DNA of 64,000 bases from Ascarosepion bandense. Its lineage: Eukaryota > Mollusca > Cephalopoda > Sepiida > Sepiidae. The stretch is from NCBI GenBank assembly GCA_037127315.1, contig JBBBDQ010000420.1, forward strand, positions 2,297,001 through 2,361,000, written 5' to 3'. Numbering within the stretch: the first letter of the stretch is position 1; every line of letters starts with the position of its first letter. The position numbers and the translations under genes are program-made. The notes beneath the pieces are model-generated. The model saw only the letters and a program-made list of their open reading frames with translations, was not told the DNA's origin and did no database searches. Below, piece by piece: positions 51,899-62,864 of this stretch.

Positions 51899-52889
51899 AT
51901 AACTCCACCGAAATTCGCTATCTAAGGTTTATATATATATGTCATCGTCAACTTATGAGTATGATTGGTTAAAACAGACAGGTCGTAAATCTATTGTCGT
52001 CCAGTATTTAATTTTGATATATATTTACATTTCGTTAGGCATTACTGTTTTTTTGTTATTATTCTTACGGTTTCTTAACGTTTGATACCATTTATATAAT
52101 CTCTCTACTCATTGGCTTGCTTCTTTTATATTTATTGCCTCAGCAGAATGTTTTTCTTTATTTGATTTGGTCTTCCATCTACATCGTAGCTTTTCTCCGT
52201 TTCCTAGATGGGCACAGTCAGTTGCTTCGCTATAATGCTCGCTCGCACAGGTGCAGACTCTTTCAACGCATAGGTGCATAATATTTTACGGCTTTACACA
52301 TTCTTTTCCGTCCTTCAAAATCGTCGACAGTGATAACTTCAGATTACGAGCGATCACATTTACTTTCTTTCTTTCAACCATCATTTTTATGCTGAGATCA
52401 AAATACATTCTTTCCCTCTTGGCATGTTAAAGAGCAGACAAAACTGTTTCCTTGTAACTATATCTTGGGATGTTTTTTAAAGGAAAATTTCAAAGTCACA
52501 AACGGACTCGGGGAGAAAGCGTGTTGCACTTTAGCTACTCTAAAACTGTGCTTGAGAAATGCGAGAAAACCCGGGAGCTGTGTTGGAAATTGTTGTACAA
52601 CAAGCCGCGAAACTGACACACTGCCGGACACGGAGCTATCGGGTCCAGACGGTCAAACATTACTGTGTTCGTTTAGTAGAATAGTCAGAAGTCAAATAGG
52701 GCGTATTTCGACGACAACCTACAATAATAAATCTAAATGCATAAGAATTTATTGATTAATGATTGTAAAATATTTATTTAATCTTCTTTATTAATTCTTC
52801 TTCTTTCCTATTGCAGCATCCAGAATTCGACGTAATTTGATCTCTATCTCTATATATATATATACACCTCTCCATCTCTCTCTCTCTCA

Positions 52890-52948
<59 letters not shown>

Positions 52949-52950
52949 GT
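51899..52950. other. Non-coding stretch
   Basis: It holds a 96-codon plus frame at 52465-52755 with six Cys and no family I recognise, in an otherwise AT-rich setting, followed by a (TC)n/(CA)n/(TA)n cluster at 52850-52948. A host exon cannot be excluded but is not supported. Confidence 0.35.
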
Positions 52951-53190
52951 ATTATTCATCTATGTACAAGCCTGTTTCGCTGAATCACAACTCATCACTG
53001 TGGCTAGATATCCACTTGTTTCTGGCCGTGATCGAAAGTCGACTGATTTGGTGTAAGTCGAAGTCGCTAGTCCCTAAGTCATAGGCGCATAGAATCAGAG
53101 AAGGAAAATTTTAGCGTATTATATATAAGCGGTGTATACACACGCCAGTTACCGAAAGAACTCAATTCATTGGTGAAGAGTAATGCATAA
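52951..53190 (-). mobile_element. SINE-B copy
   Basis: It has atgtacaagcctgtttcgct, gaatcacaactcatcactgt and a cgaaagtcgactgatttggt segment. The end region is gaaagaactcaattcattgg. A second partial piece (53262-53312, tagttatccacatacaaacc) follows. Confidence 0.7.
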
Positions 53191-53318
53191 TTCACAGAAG
53201 TGGTAACTGTTTTTTAAAAGTTTTTTTCTCTCGAGAGCTCAATCGTAATGAGAGCATAATATATTAGTTATCCACATACAAACCTCATCAGTGTGACTAG
53301 ACATCCACTTGACCGATG

Positions 53319-53362
53319 TATGTTTAGAATATATATATATATATATATATATTCTAAACATA
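53319..53362. repeat. Inverted repeat around (AT)n
   Basis: tatgtttagaat and attctaaacata form perfect 12-bp arms with a pure AT loop of 20 bp. Confidence 0.9.
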
Positions 53363-53555
53363 TACTGTTAAATATAACAGACAATAAAAGTCTATTATGT
53401 TTAATCATGAGCTGTTCTAAACATCGTATTTTGGCTTTAATTTCAGGTGAAAAAAATGTAAAAAATTGTCCAACATTTAGATATTTTTTATGATGTTGGT
53501 TCTAAGCTTTCGGCTTACATGGGCCATCTTCAGAGAGGTTAAAGAGATGTTAACA
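53363..53555. other. Short non-coding spacer
   Basis: It includes gttctaagctttcggcttac then atgggccatcttcagagagg. This phrase is common at element borders in other genomes, but no family is assigned. Confidence 0.3.
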
Positions 53556-53868
53556 TACAGACAGCCTTCATCAAAGATAATACTGTGTTGACATAAAACA
53601 TTGCTATGCAACGATAACATTCACCAAATAGCAGACGCTATGAAGAACCGCATTACAAATTTACCTCAACCCGCGTGGGAGACCAAAATGTTAACAGAAC
53701 CATATGTCTAAATACAATGTAATGTGTTGTGATCAGATTGAAATGTGATTTTAGTAATAATACCTACATTGCTATGTTTTTCTAAGAAATGTTGCTTAAT
53801 TGAAATAAGATGAGAAAGCTGGCAGGTAAATCTACGGGAGAGAGTGGTTGTAATAAAATTAATATATG
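53556..53868. repeat. Second copy of the 3396-3708 block
   Basis: Nearly identical over its whole length; adjoining SINE-A in the same orientation. Confidence 0.85.
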
Positions 53869-54178
53869 TCAGTCAGTTAAGTCAGTTAAGTGCCATACGT
53901 GATACACGCTTGGGCGATCATGTCTCGAAAGAGACATGACTGACTGGGCAGAAGATTATCCCGGAGTAGGTTGCCATTGCTTTCTGCGGTAGACTGGTTG
54001 CCGACCAAGGCTATAGAACCCAATCTGTTCTGCTATTTAACCCATAACTGGAAGGAAGAGACGGATTAATACCTTTCCCAAGGGTATTTGCCCGTAAGTG
54101 AATATAATGGATTCAACTGGAATTCGAACTCGGATCCCCGGCTTCTAAGTTCCGAGCCGATATCCACTGTACCACAAT
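53869..54178 (-). mobile_element. SINE-A, near full length
   Basis: From gtcagtcagttaagtcagtt (the end motif is doubled) to gatatccactgtaccacaat. It pairs with 3709-4009 as part of a shared compound unit. Confidence 0.85.
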
Positions 54179-55589
54179 GCACATCCTATAATATATGTAG
54201 TGGGTATATTATTAGTACCAGAGATACAATCTCTGAACGGGCATATAAATTGATATTTTTAACGAAACACACACACACACAGACACACACACACATAATA
54301 TATATATATATATATGTTTCGTTAAAAACGATCGACAAGTAAGATTTTATTAATTTTTGATTTAATTTTTCCAGTATTCATAAATGTTTCCTTCTTGCTG
54401 GAGATAAGAAATCTAAACTTTCCAATCGCTTTCAGTATTGGTAAGAGAGGCACTATATATTGAACAATTTTCTCCCAACATCAAACTTACATTACTTAAC
54501 AGTGGAAATGGGTTTTTAATTTTTTAAAAAGATAAACAGACGTCCATGCCATTTCAATCCGCACGAGTCACGTGGTAGCTTTTAAAGAACGCTTGTTTTC
54601 AATAAAACAAATGCCGTCAAAACATGAGGAAAAAATAACATCTGAAAAATAACATCCTAGAAAATGCCCAGTGAAGTGGCTGAAATTGCTTGGAAATCAA
54701 TCATTATGGAACATTTTTCATTTCTTATCTCCAGCAAAATGAAAACATGTAAGAATAGTGGAAAGACTAAATCAAACTTTTCTTCTCGTGCCTTCATATA
54801 TATATATATATATAATTCCTTAAAAACGACTGGAAAACTATTGCAATTAATTTTTTTTTCTTTTCGTTTTTCTTTCATCCGTACAAATATTTGCTCTTTT
54901 AGGCATAAAGTGAGTAAAAATTGTTCAAATGTTTTATAAATTCGATCACTTTCTCAATGTGTTTTTCTGGAGTTTTTTAAAAAACTGAATGAATAGATAT
55001 TTATAGGTATATATCTATATCAATGAGAATCTTATTTTCAATTTTACAAACATGGTCAACACGTTCTTGGCATGTTTATAGTTGATATTACTCAGTGATG
55101 GCATTTGCTGTTAACATATTAATGGTTCTGTTATTTTTACTGTATAAAAGAGATACTTTGCCCAAGTACACACTTATATATATATATGTATAAGAGATAT
55201 GATACATCGAAAAACAAGAAGATTCTTTTATATGCATAAAAAATCATTAATTGAAAAGAACTAGGAAACCTAGAATAATCTGCTTTGTGGCCGAGATAAT
55301 GATTATCAAAAAGTGTAGAACTTTTCTACGGTAAGGTGATTTACTAACCATAGCTTAGATATGACTCAAGGTCGAAAACGTGGGGCACCCAATGAAGATC
55401 GAACTCACTATTCCGTCGTAACTGAACTGGAGAAAAACACGCTTAAAGTTTCCCAGTATTTTTGGCATACGATAATGAAAAAAAACATGCACCCAAAATG
55501 TATTTTATTTGTTACAAACGTTCGTTATTCTTTGTCATCCAGAGCTGATTCAAATTTGCGCTACTCATCGGTTAAAGTTTTTTTTTTTT
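54179..55589. other. AT-rich stretch with microsatellite-capped hairpin
   Basis: At 54256-54328, tttttaacgaaac and gtttcgttaaaaa are perfect 13-bp arms around (CA)n and (TA)n. A second (TA)n is at about 54798-54813. The rest is unrecognised and without a credible ORF. Confidence 0.55.
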
Positions 55590-55800
55590 TTTTTTTTTTT
55601 TAATCATATCACCCCAAGCAAGGCGGTAACGCCACTGATGTGCAGGGGGCTACATACGAGTGAGAAGATTAGAAAAGAGAAAAACCGGAAACCGCATCCT
55701 AAACAGGAAACAAGGGATGAGCCTCTTCACCTGTTCAATAGACGTGGGTGGAGTGTGAACCGGGCGATAGTTTAGACTATCTACTCCAATTTAAAAAAAA
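55590..55800 (-). mobile_element. LINE-derived short element: one 5'-UTR monomer plus 3' tail
   Basis: On the minus strand: attggagtagatagtctaaa, cgcccggttcacactccacc, ctgtttaggatgcggtttcc, then tgtagccccctgcacatcag, ccttgcttggggtgatatga and a run of A (seen as T at 55580-55603). One monomer only. Confidence 0.85.
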
Positions 55801-56265
55801 ACAAAAAAAATCAGTAAGATTTCAAAAAAAAAAAAAAATGTGACTTATTAAGTTTTAACTTAGTTAAAGTCCAGTCAAAAATTTCTTCTAAAAATAAAAT
55901 CAAACGTACAGTTAGACATGAAAAGTTCTAAAATTAAGCAAAAATATTGGGCAAAAACGAATAAATAAATAAGCGAAAAATACCTCACAGTTTAACACAG
56001 GAAATTTGAATTAAAGTTTCATTCTTCAATTCTTGCTTTTCCCAAAAATCAACATCAAGTTAACCTGCTTGGTGAATTCTCATTCAAAGAAGAGAACATG
56101 GCGTGGGGGGGGGGGACTAATGGCTGCTGATACCTTGGCCAGTGTAGCTTCGCATAACCGAATAAATAAAAAATTTCAAACTTTTTTTTTTCCTCCCAAA
56201 TGAAGCATGAACTCCAAAAAGGGAGGAAAAAAATCAGCCATTGTTAAATTTTTCCTGCAAAACAT
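55801..56265. other. Non-coding stretch
   Basis: A-rich, with a run of G at 56106-56114. Nothing recognised. Confidence 0.45.
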
Positions 56266-57807
56266 TTATTATTATTATGTTGTCATTTTTCATCATATTT
56301 CGATTTCTGCTTTGGTCTCACTACCAACCAAGTCTGCGGGGAGACCTAAGGCAGGTAGTGGCGTGTTGTTATGGCTCCATTTCATGTTTTTCTATCTTCC
56401 CTATCATCTCCAGCATTACATAGATAAAGTTTTCCTTAGTGTGTGGGCTGTACTTAATAAGACAATTTTTTGTATATCTCTTAAGCTGGGGTTTCCAGGG
56501 ATTCTTTCAATGTGTTGTTTTGTTCCATTTTTGATCATTCCAAGTGCACCTACTATCACTGGCACAACTCTTGTTTTCAATTTCCACATTTTTCCTATTT
56601 CAATTTCCAGGTCTTTATATTTTGACAGTTTTTCAAATTCCTTGGTTGCTATGTTACAATCCGCTGGACAAGCCATATCAATTAATAGACAAGTTTTCTC
56701 CCTCTGGTTTTTAACAATAATGTCTGGCCTGTTTGCTTCAATTCTTCTGTCTGTGTAGATGGTGTAATCCCATAGAATGGTTACATCTTCTATTCCTGTA
56801 ACCGGTGCTGGGTGATGTTCATACCAGTGTTTGCCTACAGCTTTTCCATAATGTTTGCATATTGCCCAATGTAAATATTGCCCAACTCTATCGTGGCGAT
56901 TTTTATATTCATTTGGGGCAAGCACAGAACAGCCTGAGATTAGGTGGTCTATTGTTTCTTGGTGTTTATCACAAAACCTGCATTTTGGATCCATATTATT
57001 ATGCATAATATTTGCCTGGAAGTTTCTCGTGAAAAGACTTTTGTCTTGTGCTGCAAGAATAAAGCCTTCAGTTTCGGACTTTAATCCAGATGCACGTAAC
57101 CATCGATGAGTATTAACTTACATTTTCATTTGTTCAAGAGCTTTATCTTTGGCTTTCATTTTCATATTCTTTGCCGCAATAGTCGGCTCTTGACTTCCGA
57201 TCTGCTTTTCTACAGAATCTACTAACTGTAAATCTTGTTTGAATTTACTGCCTTCTTTTATTATTGAATATTTTTTCTTTCTTTCTTCATGTTGCCTTAC
57301 TAATTGTAACATCCAATCCTTTGTTGTTTCTATGTATGTTAGTAAGCCAATAGTTGTTGTCTTGTATGACAATTCCAGCTGAATAAGACCCCTTCCACCT
57401 TCTTTACGGGGTATGTATAGACGGTTTACATCAGCCTTTGGATGATGCATCTTATGCTTAGAAAGAAGCTTTCTTGTTTTAGCATCCATTCGTCTGATGT
57501 CGTTTAGAGTCCAGTTTAAGATGTTAAAGCTATATTGGACAACTGGGATTGCAAGGCTATTAATGGCCATAACTCTGTTCTGTGAATTTAATTCAGTTTT
57601 TAATATCATTCGTAGCCTTCTATAGTACTCTTTACGTACTATTTCTTTCATTTTTTTATGGTGAATGTTTACGCTCTCATTTACACCTAGGTATTTATAA
57701 GCTTCTTCTGGTTTCAATTCTTTTATTGTTACAGCAGGGTCTAGGCTAATTGAGGATGTTTCTTGTATTGATCCACGCAAAACTGTTATTATTATTATTA
57801 TTATTTA
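56266..57807 (-). mobile_element. R4/Dong-like retrotransposon, copy 3, truncated and deleted
   Basis: (TAA)n in the element sense lies at both ends: about 57786-57807 on the 5' side and 56266-56278 on the 3' side. The 5' border falls just after the YMDD region, at the point equivalent to about 34350 of copy 1. 3' UTR and C-terminus are kept. Confidence 0.9.
56416..57780 (-). pseudogene. Broken RT C-terminus and endonuclease of copy 3
   Basis: Two frames remain: 57780-57118 (220 residues, starting CIRGSIQETSSISL-like) and 57006-56416 (196 residues with the CCHC finger, NRPDIIVKNQREKTCLLIDM and the family end RKTLSM). Between them, about 70 bp present in copies 1 and 2 (the RWQDKPLHGQYPVRANKSN region) is missing and a stop follows (ATG then TAA at about 57120). 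The RT catalytic region is absent. Confidence 0.85.
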
Positions 57808-58644
57808 TTAAAAATAAAAATTATAAAAAAATGTGTAAAATATACTATATGTATATATATTGAAAATTATGAAAATAAAAATAATAAAAATCTCTTTAAT
57901 AAATTAAAGGAATTGCAGTATTAAAGCACTATAGAAGCACTATTTTTGTTACATATTATCTAACCTGGTGCGTAATTTTGCGCAGAAGTGTATTTTTATG
58001 AAACAGCAAAAATATGCAAACTGGCTTGCAAAAAAGATATAATTGTTTTAAAAATATTTGATTGTTTTGAAAGTTAAAGAATGTGAACATCAGGTGACTG
58101 GCAAAATTGTGTTTTGATGACTAGTGCAGCCAAGGTCAGATAATGTAAACCTCAAATTGTGTTTGTAAAAATGTGCTTGAATCATTATGTGTTAAAACGA
58201 GATACGCGATATGGACGATAGTTGAGTTAAAGAAGTATAATCAATCAGTCAGAGTTGAAATCCGTAGACAGACCTACAGAGAAACAGGGGGCGATTGATC
58301 CCTCGGCTAGCTTCCTCATATACTTGTGTGCTGACACTCCGAACCGAACAACCTTCACTCCACGACCATGTCACCAAAAACCGAATAAAGAAAATGTTAT
58401 TTACCTTTATTTATACATACGTGTTACAGTCGTCATTTTATCATTGAAAAAAGAAAACAAGTTTTGGTTGCAGTTAATTTTCGTCCTGGTCTTCATCAAA
58501 AGATCCCCGGTTCAGTATGCAACATCATAATACTAGTAATACTGGTAATACTAATATAATACTAAGTATATAGTTACTTTTCCAGCCCGCAGCATAATTT
58601 AATTGGCATAGTATAATTTTCAATGCACAATATCCAAATTTATA
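57808..58644. other. AT-rich stretch with a possible LTR remnant
   Basis: Around 58250-58470 the order cctacagagaaacagggggc, aataaagaaaatgttattta and acatacgtgttacagtcgtc recalls the R-U5 part of the LTR-like element at 14677-15138. No TG...CA ends or TSD were found. The rest is unrecognised. Confidence 0.35.
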
Positions 58645-58970
58645 TAATTTTAATCATTTCCCCCCAAGAAAGGCGGGAGTTCCACTTAGGTGCAAGAGAT
58701 TACAGTGAAAAAAAAAAGACTGGGTACAGTGGGTATTAAAGCAAGAATAAACGATGAATGGGTTTCAAGAAGATAGAAGATGGCACTTGAAGTTGCATTT
58801 AAATTTTTGGAGACTATAGCTATCAGGGGCAAAAGTAAACGGAAAGGAGTTTCATAGGTGGAAAGTGTGAGAAAAGAAACTGTTCGAGTAGAAATGGCCG
58901 TTACACTTAACTATTTCAACAGTAAAAAGGTGGTAGTCAGATGCCAATCTAGTAGCACACTTAAATTCAC
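58645..58970 (-). mobile_element. Jockey-like LINE, 3' end, decayed
   Basis: On plus it starts aatcatttccccccaagaaa then ggcgggagttcc, the complement of the LINE tail. It continues with the complement of the SYNLQ...LWNS C-terminal region, with stops. Confidence 0.7.
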
Positions 58971-60682
58971 GTGGAAGGTGCAACAGGGGAAAAAATTTAC
59001 TTGACTATACGTATTACTCAAGGCTTCATAAACATGAACACAATGAAGATAAGAATAAACATTTTATCAGACGAGCTCTTTTCTAGGCCTGCCCCGATGG
59101 ATTTCACTGTTTATTTCGTATTCATATTAATGACAGCTTTTCGTCAGAAAATAGGCTAAACCAAAAACCTTCTGTTGAATAACGTAACAATAGAAATAAA
59201 ACCAATATTAACCAGAATACGAAAGATAAATGTATTTCGTGTAAGACAATGATAAGAATTGAATATAAGATTGAAGATTGGGGAGGTAAACATGTGGTGG
59301 TACGGAGCAAAAGCGATGGACCGGATGTTTGCACACTCACAACCAAAAATAAATGACCAAAACTCGACGGTGCCCATCCGGGTTCACGCAGATGTTCCGG
59401 TTGAAAACTAAAAATTAATTAAATATTAAATTTCCAATTCTCCAGCCTACTCGAATTTTATTTATCGGCTAATGGGAAGCCCAGAATCAAATACGGATAT
59501 GAAATCCCAAATGATCTACTGCGATCCAAAAAGAAGATATATAAAGCCGATACAGAAAGCATCGCCAGACAGACAAACCCAGACTCAAGAGAGGAGTGTA
59601 ATTAGTATCTTCCTTGACCAAGTCAAACGGCTTACTATGCTAGCCTCTCTTACTTTTCTTTTCATTATCCGCTGTCTCAAAACTACTTACTGACCTAAAG
59701 AGCGAATACATCAAAGACATTCCCTACTTAAAGTGCTCCCACATTCCTAAGCATTAATTCTGTTTTCAGCATTTATTGCCATGAACATTTTAACGTCCGT
59801 TGGACCCATATGTAAAGGATTACTTTAATTGTAAAAAAACTTAATTGATATGTGTATATATAAAATGTTATTTTTCAGCTCAATTTGCTTTTCTTGGTTT
59901 ATAACCTTTCTTTGTGACTTATAGTGGGCTATCTATAACAAGGCCAAATTCCGTTAATCTGCAACAATATACAACTATCCTTCACTAGAACGGACTCTCC
60001 ACTATAAACTGGAAAAAGAACAACCCGCTTTAAACAAAAGAAAACAAGTTCTCGAAGTTAATTCATTTTTATTAGTTATGTTATTTATTTATTCACCGAA
60101 ATCAGGGGTGGGAAATTTACAGGCGGCGGAGTTTTCAGTGGCTCGCGGAAGAATTCGGGAAAAATATCTTTAAATCTAATATTTTCTCTAACTTATCACG
60201 TCAAATGTTAGCGCTGACAAATTTCCATGTTTGAATAGCTGGGGAAATGTTTTCTATTTTTGGATCCACATACTTGTGTAAACGAAGTTTTTCTTGCATA
60301 GACCCCAGCAATTGTAAAAATAGATGTTGTCTGGCTGACATAAACTTGCAGGCAGGGATGAAGATTTCAACAAGCAGCCTGCCTCCTGATTTCAAAAGAC
60401 TTGTTGAAAAATGTGAGAGATTACATTTGTCTCATTGAATTTTTTGCCCTGAATGATGTGTATTTACAGGTGAACAATTTTCTGTCTAGCATTATTGTTT
60501 TTGTTTTATTTATTTATTATGTATATAATTTACGTTTACACTTCACACTCAATTAAATATATATGTAAACTCACGAATATGATCAGTTTCAGAAGGTATG
60601 GCCCTCCACTAAACACGGCCAACTCAAAGTGACCCCTTGGACAAATTAATTGCCTACCATGACCTGAATGAACAGGGATTCT
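58971..60682. other. Long stretch with nothing firm
   Basis: Weak frames at 59122-59377 (minus), 59472-59693 (plus) and 60201-60438 (both strands) have no family I recognise. The segment 60110-60430 is less AT-rich than its surroundings and could be a decayed element or exon. Confidence 0.35.
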
Positions 60683-61120
60683 TTTTCTTCTTCTATGTAC
60701 CCTGTCCCTTCAGGACGTAGGCGATCATGGTTCTCCACGTCTCCCTATCCCTTGTGGCTCTTAGTATGTTTGCTCCTGTTACACCTCACAACCCCCGTTC
60801 CGTCATTCACCTGATCAGGCCCTGCAAATATGTTATCCGCTGCCTTCCTCTCTCTTTTTCCATCTATCTGGCCTGTCAGTATCAGGTTCTCCAAGCTCTC
60901 ATTCCTTGTTGCATGTCCCAGGAACTTCAGTTGTCTCTTCTTGATTCTCAGTATTAATTTTCTTTTTGCTGCCATTCTTTCCAGCACCTCATCGTTGCTT
61001 GCATGCTCAGTTCACAATATCCTCAGCATCCTTCTGTAGAACCACATTTCCGCTGCTTTCAGTTTTGTCCTCATTTTCGATTATATTGTCCAGCATTCAC
61101 TGCCGTATGGAAGAAATGAA
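60683..61120 (-). mobile_element. RTE-like LINE, 3' end with short GAA tail
   Basis: The minus frame (60987-60745) includes LERMAAKRKLILRIKKRQLK then FLGHATRNESLENLILTGQI, a good match to the copies at 442-825 and 24949-25290. The tail reads as ctttttcttcttct on plus at 60680-60695. Confidence 0.8.
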
Positions 61121-61324
61121 AATAGCAATGAATTGAAACGCTATTCTCAATTAGACAATTTTGAAGACCCTTTCTAGACCAGTGTATATATTTCGAACTT
61201 ATTAATATTGCAATATTTCTGAAGCGTAATTATGAACAGGAGTAGTGTGACTCTTGCGAGTGGAATGGGTGGGTTCAAATTCCTTCATACTCATGCGTTT
61301 GTTTTCTTCTTCTTCTATGCAACG

Positions 61325-61612
61325 TATACTTTCAGATACGTTCTAACAAAAGACGGAAATTGCGACACTGAGAACCAAAGGCGAATTGGTATGGTCAAGA
61401 ATGCATTCCAAAAGCTGGATAATCTATTGAGAGATAGGAAAATATGGCTAGAAACAAAAAAAAGGGTGTACTGGATTGCTACGTGATGTTGCTACGTGAT
61501 GTCTGTTCTTCAATATGGCTGTGCTTAATGGACACATTCCTCAAAGATGAAGGAGAGACTTGAAACAACCAAAATGTGGTTCTACAGAAGGATGCACATT
61601 AGCATAGACCGA
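61325..61612 (+). mobile_element. RTE-like LINE fragment
   Basis: The plus frame 61232-61486 reads FRYVLTKDGNCDTENQRRIG then MVKNAFQKLDNLLRDRK, matching the YLGSVLTEDG...RRIGMAKEAF region of RTE-like proteins just upstream of the C-terminal part seen in other copies. A final gttctacagaaggatgcaca is cut by a (CA)n tract at 61617. Confidence 0.75.

Positions 61613-61680
<68 letters not shown>
61613..61680. repeat. (CA)n-(TA)n microsatellite
   Basis: About 18 ca then 14 ta repeats. Confidence 0.95.
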
Positions 61681-61681
<1 letters not shown>

Positions 61682-62864
61682 CTTTAAAACATGTACAAAA
61701 TACAATCTACTTGTAAATTGTATATTTTCTTTCGACATTGAAAGAACAATATTTCATCATGTAGTTAATAATGATGGTAATAAACGTTATTTTTTAAAAT
61801 AAATTTTATGAAAATTCACTTTCTTTTATTATTGGAAAGATTTTTCGTACAAGGTAAAGAGGAGAGGAAATAAAAAAACAAACCAAGAGGAAAGCAAGGG
61901 AAAAAGAAAGAAACAAGAGGAAAGAGCCAATGAAAACGGCTCAAAGAGAAATAGACCACAACTTTAGGTGGGAAGTAAAATATAGGCATATACAGAAATC
62001 GGTTACGCGACATCTGGGCTTAACCAAAGAGGAAAAAGTGAGAAAAAACACAAAGGGGGAAGAAAGTGAGAAAATGATCGGGGGGAGTGGTGGGGAGACA
62101 ACAGAAGCTGTAAAGAAATAGAAATTTCAAACTTTGGCCATAAATGCATTGTAGATAGATACATTTGGTTGTAACATTGTATAAAGCTAAATCCCTTGGC
62201 ATTTAAATCACATACACAAACATAAGAATTATTCAAAAAGCGCAGATCTGAGGACATTTAAAAATACAAGAGAAAGATATTAGTGCTAAAATAATAAATT
62301 AGAAAAATAAAAAATAGAAATAACAAAAACATTAAAACAAATTAAATTAAAAAATAATAAAGTAAAAATTAATAGTAAAAATAAAAAATTTTAAAAAAAA
62401 TTAAATTTAAAACATTAAATAGATCACAATTGTAATAGAAAATAAAGATAAAATAACATAAGAAGAGTGATCATAGCGTTAAAGCAATTTATCAAAATAG
62501 TAAAGTTAATACTGTAAAAAAATTATAATTGCTGGAGTTTTAAAACATAGATTTGATAATTCTAGCAGGATGGTAAGGTTAATTCTTTAAAAAGTTTACA
62601 ATTTACCGCAGTTTCATGCCTCTGATTTAGTAATATATCACTCTTCATGTACTTAATAATTTAATTCATAAACATTTCTACCATTCCCTCACACTAAAAA
62701 CAATCTTCAACAAAAACAATGTTAAAGTCAGTTATATATTTTTAAAATATATATAATACAGCTCTGTTCATACACTGAGCACTTTTATTAATTCTTCAAA
62801 AATAATACGATACATATGTGCGCCCTCATATGTATATTTATTAATTTACGTCACTATATATATA
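61681..62864. other. AT-rich stretch
   Basis: A purine-rich piece at 61850-62120 (aaagaggaaaaagtgagaaa) gives short frames on both strands. From 62270 to 62560 it is a dense A/T sequence. No gene supported. Confidence 0.5.
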
